From contig JAEZGU010000132.1 of the NCBI GenBank assembly GCA_023416855.1, forward strand, positions 1-7,222: a DNA stretch of 7,222 nucleotides. The letters run 5' to 3'. The stretch's first letter is position 1; the number at the start of each line of letters is the position of its first letter. The notes under the pieces were generated by a model, which saw only the letters and a list, made by a program, of their open reading frames with translations, did no database searches and was not told where the DNA came from. Positions 1 through 6,144 of the stretch are shown here, in pieces. The position numbers and the translations under genes are program-made. The DNA comes from Bacillota bacterium. Its GTDB lineage: Bacteria; Bacillota; Clostridia; Tissierellales; Sedimentibacteraceae.

Positions 1-1
1 T

Positions 2-103
2 ATTATAATATTAGAGTACCCTTCAATACATTTTTTGCCCTATCATGCGGCTGTTAATATAGTAGAAACAGTAATTAAAAATGGAAAAATTATAGGAGAT
101 TAA
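2..103 (+). CDS. hutI: Imidazolonepropionase, C-terminal end (partial)
   Basis: This is an open frame entering from the left edge. It gives 33 codons with no internal stop and ends in TAA one base before the next ATG. The visible tail reads PYHAAVNIVETVIKNGK followed by IIGD. It resembles the C-terminus of imidazolonepropionase, the metal-dependent amidohydrolase that opens 4-imidazolone-5-propanoate to N-formimidoyl-L-glutamate in histidine degradation, where a PYHxGVNxVxxVxKNG-type ending is typical. The catalytic part lies outside the window, so no active-site residue can be checked. The assignment is supported by the neighbours: a formimidoyl-THF cyclodeaminase 1 nt downstream and HutP after it. 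Another amidohydrolase would be the main alternative, because many of them end in a similar VxxVIKNGKI strand. Confidence 0.75.
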   Translation: MIILEYPSIHFLPYHAAVNIVETVIKNGKIIGD

Positions 104-104
104 C

Positions 105-719
105 ATGAGAAATTTAACTTTAAATGATTTTACTGAAAAACTTGCTTCAAATTCGCCAGTACCCGGTGGAGGAAGTGTAGCGGCAGTAAGTGCATCTCTA
201 AGCGCCGCATTAGCTGAAATGGTAGCAAATCTAACGTTGGGCAAGAAAAAATATGCTCAAGTTGAAGATGAAATGAATTCAATTATTGAAAAAACTTCAG
301 AATTGAGAAACAAGATATTAGATTATATAGAAAAAGATAGCAGCGCCTACAATAAAGTTATTGAAGCATACAAGATGCCAAAAGAAACAGAGGAAGAGAA
401 ACAAGCAAGATCTAAGGCGGTAGAAGACGGTTCAAAATATGCAGCAGAAGTTCCATTTGAAATAGCAAAAATTTCTTATGAGATATTTCCTTTAGCAGAA
501 GCTGTTGTTAAGAACGGAAACTCGAACGCTATTACTGATGGCTTAATATCAGCTATGCTTGCAAGAACAGCCGTATTAGCAGGAATATTAAATGTTAGAA
601 TTAATTTAGAATACATTACTGATGTGGAGTTCGTTGAGAAATACAGAGCCTTAACAGATGAACTAAAAGAAAAAGCATGTGAATATGAGCAAAAGATATT
701 AAGCTATTCTCCATTTTAA
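105..719 (+). CDS. fchA: Formimidoyl-tetrahydrofolate cyclodeaminase (methenyl-THF cyclohydrolase type)
   Basis: The product has 204 residues, the usual size for the stand-alone cyclodeaminase/cyclohydrolase family (PF04961), which is fused to formiminotransferase in animal FTCD. It converts 5-formimidoyl-THF to 5,10-methenyl-THF plus ammonia in the cytoplasm, returning the formimino carbon of histidine to the folate pool. Family signatures visible here are the N-terminal SPVPGGGSVAAVSASLSAAL (about residues 17-36), a central YKMPKETEEEKQARSKAVE stretch (about 89-107), and the C-terminal GNSNAITDGLISAML followed by NVRINL (about 138-168). The protein is largely helical. The ATG has a GGAG (95-98) with 6 nt spacing and sits 1 nt after the hutI stop, so the two are translationally linked. 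In acetogens the same family serves the Wood-Ljungdahl pathway, but the hutI/hutP flanks favour histidine catabolism here. Confidence 0.9.
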   Translation: MRNLTLNDFTEKLASNSPVPGGGSVAAVSASLSAALAEMVANLTLGKKKYAQVEDEMNSIIEKTSELRNKILDYIEKDSSAYNKVIEAYKMPKETEEEKQARSKAVEDGSKYAAEVPFEIAKISYEIFPLAEAVVKNGNSNAITDGLISAMLARTAVLAGILNVRINLEYITDVEFVEKYRALTDELKEKACEYEQKILSYSPF

Positions 720-734
720 GAATACGGAGTTATT

Positions 735-1172
735 ATGGAAAAAAGAGGAATAGGCAAAATTGCCTTGCTGTTAGCTTTAGGCGATGATGATATGGGAGCT
801 TTACACGATTATTATGAAAACAAAAATTATATAATCTATCGCGGGCAAGCAGGTTCAATGGATTCAAAAAAAATTGTAGCTGCTATTGAAACAGCTGCTT
901 TGAGAGAGGATATAATTAGAGAAAATTATCATGAAGAGCATGCTCTTTATCATGCTATAATTGAAGCATTAAGCGGATATTGCAGAGGTCAGGTAATGCT
1001 TGGTGAGGTGTTAAGGAGCGCAGGACTTACATTTACAATTGTAAGAGGGCATTTGATAGAGGATGAACCAAGCAGTGGAAATTGGATAGCAGTTGTACTT
1101 TATGGGCAAATTGGATCTCCAAGGAGAGGATTTGAACATGAAGCTATAGGCATGGGAATACAGCCTATATAG
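735..1172 (+). CDS. hutP: HutP, histidine-dependent RNA-binding antiterminator
   Basis: The product has 145 residues, against 148 in B. subtilis HutP, and aligns along its whole length. HutP is a hexameric RNA-binding protein that, with L-histidine and Mg2+, binds spaced NAG triplets in a leader transcript and lets polymerase read through the hut terminator. Recognisable blocks are GSMDSKKIVAAIETAA (40-55), EEHALYHAIIEAL (67-79), RGQVMLGEVLRSAGLTF (84-100), and WIAVVLYGQIGSP (117-129) with GFEHEAIGMGI (132-142). The metal-binding histidines H73, H77 and H138 of the B. subtilis protein correspond to H69, H73 and H135 here. The gene starts 15 nt after fchA with GGAG at 725-728 and is the last gene before the terminator. 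No convincing NAG-repeat target lies just before that terminator, so the regulated leader is probably upstream of the operon and outside the window (inference). Confidence 0.95.
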   Translation: MEKRGIGKIALLLALGDDDMGALHDYYENKNYIIYRGQAGSMDSKKIVAAIETAALREDIIRENYHEEHALYHAIIEALSGYCRGQVMLGEVLRSAGLTFTIVRGHLIEDEPSSGNWIAVVLYGQIGSPRRGFEHEAIGMGIQPI

Positions 1173-1190
1173 TATACTTAATATAAAATA

Positions 1191-1217
1191 AGGCCCGGTA
1201 TGCCGGACCTTTTTTTT
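1191..1217 (+). terminator. Intrinsic terminator of the hut operon, probably also used by the convergent small gene
   Basis: A 20-base hairpin, AGGCCCGGTATGCCGGACCT (1191-1210), is followed by eight T (1210-1217). It begins 18 nt after the hutP stop. On the plus strand the stem has one C-A mismatch between AGG/CCT and CCGG/CCGG. On the minus strand the same position becomes a G-U wobble, giving an unbroken 8-bp stem followed by TATTTTATATT. It therefore probably works in both directions, ending hutP and the minus-strand gene that stops at 1226. Confidence 0.88.
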
Positions 1218-1225
1218 ATTTTTAA

Positions 1226-1330
1226 CTATCTGTCAAAATCGCAAAATTGGAATAAAATTACTAATAATAAGAAGAAAAATAGTAAATTAGATCCGCCTGC
1301 TCCTCCAACTCTATCTCTGTTACATCCCAT
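1226..1330 (-). CDS. Small Gly-rich single-span hydrophobic peptide (34 aa), possibly spore-associated
   Basis: A 34-codon frame on the minus strand starts with ATG (complement of 1328-1330) and ends in TAG (1226-1228). It is preceded by a perfect AAGGAGG (1344-1338) with 7 nt spacing, one of the strongest SD sites in the window. The peptide has a polar start MGCNRDR, a GGAGGSN turn, an uninterrupted hydrophobic run LLFFFLLLVILFQF (residues 16-29), and a short CDFDR tail. The composition (Gly-rich head, one hydrophobic segment, Cys near each end) resembles very small Firmicutes membrane or spore-coat peptides such as the YjcZ type. No specific family is claimed. A sigma-K-like promoter lies at the right distance upstream, and the frame stops just before a hairpin usable in this direction. 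Function is unknown; that it is a translated gene is inferred from SD, promoter, composition and terminator together. Confidence 0.72.
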   Translation of the reverse strand: MGCNRDRVGGAGGSNLLFFFLLLVILFQFCDFDR

Positions 1331-1360
1331 ATTTAAACCTCCTTAAAGTATTGTTTATGA

Positions 1361-1388
1361 TATTATATGACTATACCTTAAGTAGGTT
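1361..1388 (-). promoter_or_regulatory. Possible sigma-K-type promoter of the 34-aa peptide gene
   Basis: Read on the minus strand there is AAC-C at 1388-1385 (the -35 core AC at 1387-1386), then exactly 16 nt, then CATATAATA (1369-1361). This fits the B. subtilis mother-cell sigma-K pattern AC-N16/17-CATANNNTA. Transcription would start near 1355, leaving about 25 nt to the ATG and including the AAGGAGG. The same -10 contains TATAAT, but no good sigma-A -35 lies 17 nt upstream of it. The motif has low information content in AT-rich DNA, so its placement is the main support. Confidence 0.45.
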
Positions 1389-1411
1389 ACTGCTTTAATG
1401 TAAAATATTGC

Positions 1412-1440
1412 TTTACCCTAAAGTAATAAATTGTTATAAT
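1412..1440 (+). promoter_or_regulatory. Sigma-A-like promoter for the polA operon
   Basis: A perfect TATAAT -10 (1435-1440) is spaced 17 nt from TTTACC (1412-1417, 4 of 6 to TTGACA). The start of transcription would be near 1447, about 30 nt before the polA ATG. The -35 sits inside a short perfect inverted repeat, CTTTA-CCC-TAAAG (1411-1423), which could be an operator half-overlapping the promoter or may be chance. Confidence 0.6.
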
Positions 1441-1475
1441 TAAAAGAATAAAACAATTTAGTACAAGGAGATAAC

Positions 1476-4196
1476 ATGAATAACAAAATTATGATATTGG
1501 ATGGCAATAGTATATTATTTAGAGCTTTTTTTGCTATGCCGCCTTTAAAAACTAAAAAAGGACAATATACAAATGCAGTTTATGGATTTTTAAGCATGTT
1601 GTATAAACTTTTGGATACGTATTCTCCTGAGTATATATGTGTTGCATTTGATCCTAAAAAACCTACGTTCAGACATGAGCAGTATAAGGAATACAAAGCA
1701 ACAAGAGCAAAAGCTCCAAATGAATTGGTGGAACAATTTCAGCTAATAAGGGATGTTTTAGATATACACAATATTAAATGTATAGAAATAGATGGATTTG
1801 AAGCAGATGATGTGGCAGGTACATTTGCAAATGCAGCTAAAGGATTAGTAGATGAAGTTTACTTGGTTACAAGCGATAAGGACTATTTACAGCTTATTGA
1901 CCAGAATATTAAAGTTATATTAACTAAAAAAGGTGTTACAAACATTGAGGAAATGAATCTTGAAGCACTAAATGAGCAATATGGCATAACACCACATGAA
2001 TTTATTGATTTAAAGGCATTGATGGGAGATCAATCAGATAACATCCCTGGAGTTTCAGGAGTTGGTGAAAAAACTGCACTTAAGCTTATCCAAGAATATA
2101 AATCACTTGATAATATATATGAAAACATTGATAGTATAAAGGGTAAACTCAAAGAAAAGCTTGAAAATGACAAAATGCAAGCTTATATGAGTCAAACACT
2201 TGCAACAATTATTACTGACATTCCCATAGAGTTCAATATTGATGAATACAAAGTTATAGAGCCTGATTACAAAAGACTTGCGGATATGTATGATGAGCTT
2301 GAATTCAGAACATTTAAAAAAAGGATAAATGAGGAAAATATTAGTGTCGGTACAGAGTCACAAATATCATTATTTGATAATGATAACTTTGAAAACAAAG
2401 AGATTGTTAAAAAAGATTCCATAAATATTAATTATTTAGATAATGAAGACGATATAAAAAATGTAGTTAAAAATGCAAATATTAATAAGAAAGTTGCGTT
2501 AAAATTCCTTTTAGACAATGATAGAGCTTTGTATAGTAATGCAATAGCCCTTGGAATTTACGATGGAACTGATATTTATTATGTAGATTTTGATAAAGTA
2601 AATGAAGAAACAATTTTAAGTAGTTTAAAAAACATTTTTGAAAACAAAGATATATCTATTATAGGTCATAGTATAAAAAATGAAGTTATTTATTTAATGA
2701 AACATAAAATAGATTTAAATAATATTACATTTGACTCTGAAATAGGAAAATATCTGTTAAATCCTTCTGAAAGTTCATATGCAATAGACAAAATTGCGTA
2801 TGAATATTTAAAAGAAGAATTGTTATCAGAAAATGAAATATTGGGAACAGGTAGAGCGAGAACGACATTTAGACAGCTAAGCTTAGACAAGAAGAAAGAA
2901 TACATATATAATTATTTAAGCGCGATTGTTAGATGTGAAAGCATTATGAAGGCAGAAATCGAAGAACTTCAGATGACTGATCTTTATGAAAATATTGAGC
3001 TTCCATTAATAGAAGTTTTGGCATACATGGAATATGTTGGTTTTAAGGTTGATGTAAATGTCTTAAACTCTTTAGGAGCACATTTCCAAGAAAAAATACA
3101 ACAATTAGAAAAAGAAATATATGAAAAAGCAGGAGAAGAATTCAATATAAATTCTCCAAAACAACTTTCGGTAATATTATTTGAAAAATTAAAGCTTCCT
3201 GTAATTAAGAAAACAAAAACAGGAATATCAACAGATGCAGAGGTACTTGATAGACTTAAATCTGAAAATGAAATTGTTGGGTTAATAGTAGAATACAGAC
3301 AGATGGTTAAATTAAACTCTACATACGTTGAAGGCTTAAAAAATGTAGTTGATGAAAATACAGGTAGAGTTCATTCAGTATTCAATCAAACAATTGCAGC
3401 AACCGGAAGGATATCAAGCACTGAGCCAAATCTTCAAAATATACCAACAAGAACAGACGAAGGAAGAGAATTAAGAAAAGCTTTTGTAGCAGAGCAGGGA
3501 TTTGTATTATGTGATGCCGATTATTCTCAGATTGAGTTAAGAGTGTTAGCTCATCTTGCTGATGAACAAAATTTAATTGATGCGTTTATTAATAACATTG
3601 ATATTCACACAAAGACTGCATCACAGGTGTTCCATGTGGACATAAAGGATGTTACTCCTATTATGAGAAGCAGAGCGAAGTCAGTAAATTTTGGTATTGT
3701 ATACGGTATCAGCGACTATGGACTCAGCAGAGATTTGAACATTCCAAGAAAAGAAGCTAAACAGTATATAGACAACTATCTTTCTTTCTACTCAAATATA
3801 GACAAATATATGAAGGATATAGTTGAAATAGGAAAAAATGACGGTTATGTAAAAACATATTTTGGCAGAAGAAGATATATTCCTGAATTATCATCAAGAA
3901 ATTTCAACATACGTTCATTCGGAGAAAGGATAGCGCTTAATACTCCTGTTCAAGGAACGGCTGCAGATATTATTAAGGCAGCAATGGTAGGAGTATACAA
4001 AAGATTGAAAACTAAAAATATGAAATCCAGGCTTATATTGCAGGTTCATGATGAACTAATAGTCGAAGCTGTTGAAGATGAGTTAGCAGAAGTGAAAAAT
4101 ATTATAAAAGAAGAAATGGAAAATGTAGTTGATAATTTCAAGGTTCACCTTGACTCAGATATTAATGTGGGTGGAAGCTGGTATGAAGCAAAATAA
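1476..4196 (+). CDS. polA: DNA polymerase I
   Basis: The product has 906 residues. It is the repair and Okazaki-fragment polymerase of the cytoplasm, with a 5'-3' flap nuclease and a polymerase in one chain. The 5' nuclease (about 1-290) shows MILDGNS with D9, FDPKKPTFR (D59), EADD (D111, D112), SDKDY and GDQSDNIPGVSGVGEKTA. The middle 3'-5' exonuclease-like domain (about 330-490) is degenerate: the positions of E. coli D355, E357, D424 and D501 appear as K343, L345, E403 and S482, so proofreading is almost certainly absent. The polymerase part carries motif A DYSQIELR (D682), motif B RSRAKSVNFGIVYG (R731, K735, F739, Y743) and motif C QVHDE (H858, D859), with the same 53- and 177-residue spacings as the E. 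coli enzyme. The phenylalanine that excludes dideoxynucleotides (E. coli F762) is kept as F739. Start ATG has AAGGAG (1465-1470) with 5 nt spacing. The gene is first in an operon with coaE. Confidence 0.98.
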   Translation: MNNKIMILDGNSILFRAFFAMPPLKTKKGQYTNAVYGFLSMLYKLLDTYSPEYICVAFDPKKPTFRHEQYKEYKATRAKAPNELVEQFQLIRDVLDIHNIKCIEIDGFEADDVAGTFANAAKGLVDEVYLVTSDKDYLQLIDQNIKVILTKKGVTNIEEMNLEALNEQYGITPHEFIDLKALMGDQSDNIPGVSGVGEKTALKLIQEYKSLDNIYENIDSIKGKLKEKLENDKMQAYMSQTLATIITDIPIEFNIDEYKVIEPDYKRLADMYDELEFRTFKKRINEENISVGTESQISLFDNDNFENKEIVKKDSININYLDNEDDIKNVVKNANINKKVALKFLLDNDRALYSNAIALGIYDGTDIYYVDFDKVNEETILSSLKNIFENKDISIIGHSIKNEVIYLMKHKIDLNNITFDSEIGKYLLNPSESSYAIDKIAYEYLKEELLSENEILGTGRARTTFRQLSLDKKKEYIYNYLSAIVRCESIMKAEIEELQMTDLYENIELPLIEVLAYMEYVGFKVDVNVLNSLGAHFQEKIQQLEKEIYEKAGEEFNINSPKQLSVILFEKLKLPVIKKTKTGISTDAEVLDRLKSENEIVGLIVEYRQMVKLNSTYVEGLKNVVDENTGRVHSVFNQTIAATGRISSTEPNLQNIPTRTDEGRELRKAFVAEQGFVLCDADYSQIELRVLAHLADEQNLIDAFINNIDIHTKTASQVFHVDIKDVTPIMRSRAKSVNFGIVYGISDYGLSRDLNIPRKEAKQYIDNYLSFYSNIDKYMKDIVEIGKNDGYVKTYFGRRRYIPELSSRNFNIRSFGERIALNTPVQGTAADIIKAAMVGVYKRLKTKNMKSRLILQVHDELIVEAVEDELAEVKNIIKEEMENVVDNFKVHLDSDINVGGSWYEAK

Positions 4197-4809
4197 AAGA
4201 GTAATAGTCATCACCGGAAGCATTGGTACAGGAAAATCAACTGCAGTTAATATAATAAAGAGCTTAGGCTTCAAAGTATTGGATTCAGATAGAATAGTTC
4301 ATGAAGGATATGAGGTGAACAGTCCACTTTATAAACAAGTTACTAATACTTTTGGTCAGGAAATTTTAAATAAAGACTGCTCAATAAATAGGCAAAAGCT
4401 TGGAAAAATCGTTTTCAATGATAATGATAAATTAGAGAAATTAAATGAGATTGTACATTTATATGTGCTTGATGAGTTAAATAAAGCAATAAATGAGACT
4501 AAAGATGAAGTAATATTTTTAGACATACCCTTAATACTTGAGAATTTAAAACGAAATAAATATTATGAGTTAAAATTTGATGAAATATGGTTAATATATG
4601 TAAAACCAAACACTCAAATTGAACGATTAAGAAATAGAGCCATACAAGAAAATAAAAATCCTAATGATGTATTAAATATAATAAAAAAGCAAATACCTAT
4701 TGATGAAAAGGTATCAATGGTAGATGAAGTTATTGATAATGAAGGTACTATTGAGGAGCTTGAATTTAAAATTAAGGAGCTTCTAAAAATAAAGGGTATA
4801 GGTTGGTGA
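4183..4809 (+). CDS. coaE: Dephospho-CoA kinase
   Basis: CoaE phosphorylates the 3'-hydroxyl of the dephospho-CoA ribose using ATP, the last step of coenzyme A synthesis. The product from this start has 208 residues, close to the usual 200. Visible are the Walker A loop GSIGTGKST (12-20), DSDRIVHE (34-41, the acidic substrate-binding motif, usually DADxIxHE), the DIPLILE strand (usually VPLLFE), QIERLRNR in the lid region, and a C-terminal VDEVIDNEG (usual ADxVIDNxG). A frame-internal ATG upstream (4129) would add 18 residues that are out-of-frame polA sequence, so the ATG at 4183 is chosen because it places the P-loop about ten residues from the start. GTGGAAG just upstream can serve as the SD. 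The start lies 14 nt inside polA, which implies translational coupling; polA next to coaE is a recurrent Firmicutes arrangement. Confidence 0.95.
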   Translation: MKQNKRVIVITGSIGTGKSTAVNIIKSLGFKVLDSDRIVHEGYEVNSPLYKQVTNTFGQEILNKDCSINRQKLGKIVFNDNDKLEKLNEIVHLYVLDELNKAINETKDEVIFLDIPLILENLKRNKYYELKFDEIWLIYVKPNTQIERLRNRAIQENKNPNDVLNIIKKQIPIDEKVSMVDEVIDNEGTIEELEFKIKELLKIKGIGW

Positions 4810-4812
4810 GTT

Positions 4813-5418
4813 ATGGCAAGAAGACGAAACATGTATTCAAAAAGGAAAAGAATTAATTACGGTCGTATCTTTTTATTACTGTTAATACTAATTGTTTTAA
4901 TTATGGTAGTATTTTTACTGTTTAAGAAAAATGACTACTTAGGTGTTGTAAATGAAGCTTTAGATTCTAAGATAACCGGCATTTCAGGTTCAATAAACAG
5001 TGTATCAGATGTAGATTATAGTGTTTATTCTAATGATGGCATACGATACTCTAACCAACATGAAAACATTATAAAACTTGGTGTAATCGATGAAACAAAT
5101 AAAGAGGTTCAAGATAAAGTAAAGCTTTTATTTTCAAATCTTAACAAATCTAAAGAAACAACAAAAGTTAGAGATTTACCTTTAAAAGAAAATGGATACT
5201 ATTGGATAAAGGCAAATTTCACAGTGGAAGACTTCAAATTAATTATTAAAGATGAAAATGAATATAGTTTTGATTTATTTTATGACATCGAAGAAAAAAC
5301 AGTATATATAAAAGAAAAGTACTATAATGAGTTCAGCAAGAAAAACAATAAAGTAGAGTTGCAAGGTTACGAAGCATCAGATGAATTTGTTAAAATAATT
5401 GAAGAAATAGCAAAATAA
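4813..5418 (+). CDS. Uncharacterised single-pass membrane protein, third gene of the polA-coaE operon
   Basis: The product has 201 residues and I do not recognise the family. It has a strongly basic N-terminus, MARRRNMYSKRKR (1-13), one hydrophobic span (about 19-37, IFLLLLILIVLIMVVFLLF) followed by KK, then an outside domain of about 160 residues that is rich in Lys, Glu, Asp and Asn and contains no Cys. By the positive-inside rule the N-terminus is cytoplasmic and the bulk is extracytoplasmic. The outer part alternates short predicted strands (GYYWIKANFTVEDFKLII, YSFDLFYDIEEKTVYI) and ends in a helix, suggesting a small mixed alpha/beta fold. It starts 3 nt after the coaE stop with GGTGAG overlapping that stop, so it is co-transcribed. 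In many Clostridia the gene after coaE encodes a membrane-anchored lytic transglycosylase; no catalytic motif of that family is seen here. Function unknown. Confidence 0.85.
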   Translation: MARRRNMYSKRKRINYGRIFLLLLILIVLIMVVFLLFKKNDYLGVVNEALDSKITGISGSINSVSDVDYSVYSNDGIRYSNQHENIIKLGVIDETNKEVQDKVKLLFSNLNKSKETTKVRDLPLKENGYYWIKANFTVEDFKLIIKDENEYSFDLFYDIEEKTVYIKEKYYNEFSKKNNKVELQGYEASDEFVKIIEEIAK

Positions 5419-5447
5419 AAAAACAAGAGTTATTGTCTCTTGTTTTT
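5417..5447. terminator. Bidirectional intrinsic terminator between the polA operon and the convergent secreted-protein gene
   Basis: A perfect 11-bp inverted repeat, AAAAACAAGAG (5419-5429) and CTCTTGTTTTT (5437-5447), surrounds a 7-nt loop. Reading rightward the stem ends in five T. Reading leftward the A run at 5417-5423 becomes seven U. It starts at the stop codon of the upstream + gene and lies 11 nt beyond the stop of the - gene, so it can terminate both. Confidence 0.92.
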
Positions 5448-5457
5448 CATTTTGCGC

Positions 5458-5952
5458 TTATTTCAATATTTCGTATGTACCTCTTACCATGAATATTGCA
5501 TATGAATCGGTGTAGACACCTCTGCCGTCATCTCTTGGTACTATCATAAGATTGTTAGGAACTGCTTGCATTCCTGAAACAAAATCTTTACCCATAGTTA
5601 TGTTAGCAAGACCGCCCATTTCGCTACCTATAATAGTTGCTTTGCCTCCCCTTAATATAAGTTCTGTGCCGGCGCCTGCTATTAATCTTTCACCTGCTTG
5701 AATTTCTACAACTTCTAATGCAGCAGCTGTACCTGTGTTTGTACCTGTTGATGAATCACTTGAGCTTAGTTTATCCACTTTTTCTTTAATTTTGACAATG
5801 TCTTCTAAGCCATAATCCTTTATTAAACCATTTATGCGATCGTTTAAATAGCTTAATACAACAATAGGGTCATTTGAATCACCAGGTGCTGCAAAAATAA
5901 CAGCAGAGAAAGATAACAATAATACAACTATAAAAATCAGAATTTTTTTCAA
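5458..5952 (-). CDS. Secreted protein with C-terminal PRDDGRG domain, unknown function
   Basis: The product has 164 residues and begins at a TTG codon (complement of 5950-5952). No ATG or GTG is available near the signal peptide, and AAGGGAG (5966-5960) sits 7 nt upstream of the TTG. The N-terminus is a signal peptide (MKKILIFIVVLLLSFSAVIFA, probable cleavage after A21 or A22) with no lipobox Cys, so the protein is exported rather than lipid-anchored. Residues 24-62 (GDSNDPIVVLSYLNDRI onward) look helical. A Ser/Thr/Gly linker (63-78) leads to a strand-rich domain (80-164) with AGERLIAGAGTELILRGGKA, GGLANITMG, NNLMIVPRDDGRG (133-145) and a final MVRGTYEI. I recall domains with this PRDDGRG pattern as common in exported proteins of Clostridia and Bacilli, without an assigned role. 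There are no catalytic signatures I can name. Confidence 0.88.
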   Translation of the reverse strand: MKKILIFIVVLLLSFSAVIFAAPGDSNDPIVVLSYLNDRINGLIKDYGLEDIVKIKEKVDKLSSSDSSTGTNTGTAAALEVVEIQAGERLIAGAGTELILRGGKATIIGSEMGGLANITMGKDFVSGMQAVPNNLMIVPRDDGRGVYTDSYAIFMVRGTYEILK

Positions 5953-5995
5953 TTTACCACTCCCTTGTTAGTAATGATGAAATCGGGTTAAACAT

Positions 5996-6024
5996 ATTTT
6001 ATATTAAAATAATAAATTATTCAA
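5996..6024 (-). promoter_or_regulatory. Sigma-A-like promoter for the secreted-protein gene
   Basis: On the minus strand TTGAAT (6024-6019, 4 of 6) is followed after exactly 17 nt by TAAAAT (6001-5996, 5 of 6). Transcription would begin near 5989, about 37 nt before the TTG start codon. This is the best match in the divergent intergenic region for this direction. In DNA this AT-rich other -10 choices, such as the overlapping TATAAA, are possible. Confidence 0.5.
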
Positions 6025-6078
6025 CATAATTCGACTTAAAAACTGTAGCACAATTTGCCAATATGATGAAACAAATCA

Positions 6079-6107
6079 TTGAATTCGGCTGATTGTAATG
6101 ATATAAT
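6079..6107 (+). promoter_or_regulatory. Extended -10 sigma-A promoter for the methyltransferase operon
   Basis: TTGAAT (6079-6084) is followed after 17 nt by a perfect TATAAT (6102-6107), preceded by TG-A (6099-6101) as in extended -10 promoters. Transcription would start near 6114, about 30 nt before the ATG. A 6-bp inverted repeat, ATCATT (6075-6080) and AATGAT (6097-6102), spans from the -35 to the -10 and could be an operator. Confidence 0.65.
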
Positions 6108-6144
6108 TCATAAGGAATAAAAAATTGATGAAGAAGGTTAAAAT

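Noticed and set aside
23..244. Minus-strand 73-codon open frame opposite hutI/fchA
   Set aside because: It is antisense to two well-supported coding regions, has no SD and no recognisable protein pattern.
1272..1290. AAG-N5-TAG-N5-TAG triplets on the plus strand, recalling HutP-binding repeats
   Set aside because: They lie downstream of the terminator, have 5-nt rather than the expected 4-nt spacing, and are explained as the complement of the hydrophobic stretch of the small minus-strand gene.
2690..2905. Minus-strand 71-codon open frame inside polA
   Set aside because: It lies wholly antisense to the degenerate exonuclease domain of polA and has no SD or promoter of its own.
4129..4182. 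Upstream ATG that would extend CoaE by 18 residues
   Set aside because: The extra residues are out-of-frame polA sequence with no CoaE similarity, and the P-loop would be too far from the N-terminus. ATG at 4183 is preferred.
4614..4832. Minus-strand 72-codon open frame opposite coaE
   Set aside because: It is the reverse shadow of an AT-rich gene; its Ser/Phe/Ile-rich composition is typical of antisense reading.
5953..6144. Search of the divergent intergenic region for a riboswitch or small RNA
   Set aside because: Only the two promoters, SD sites and one short dyad were found; no extended conserved-looking stem set or T-tract terminator is present.
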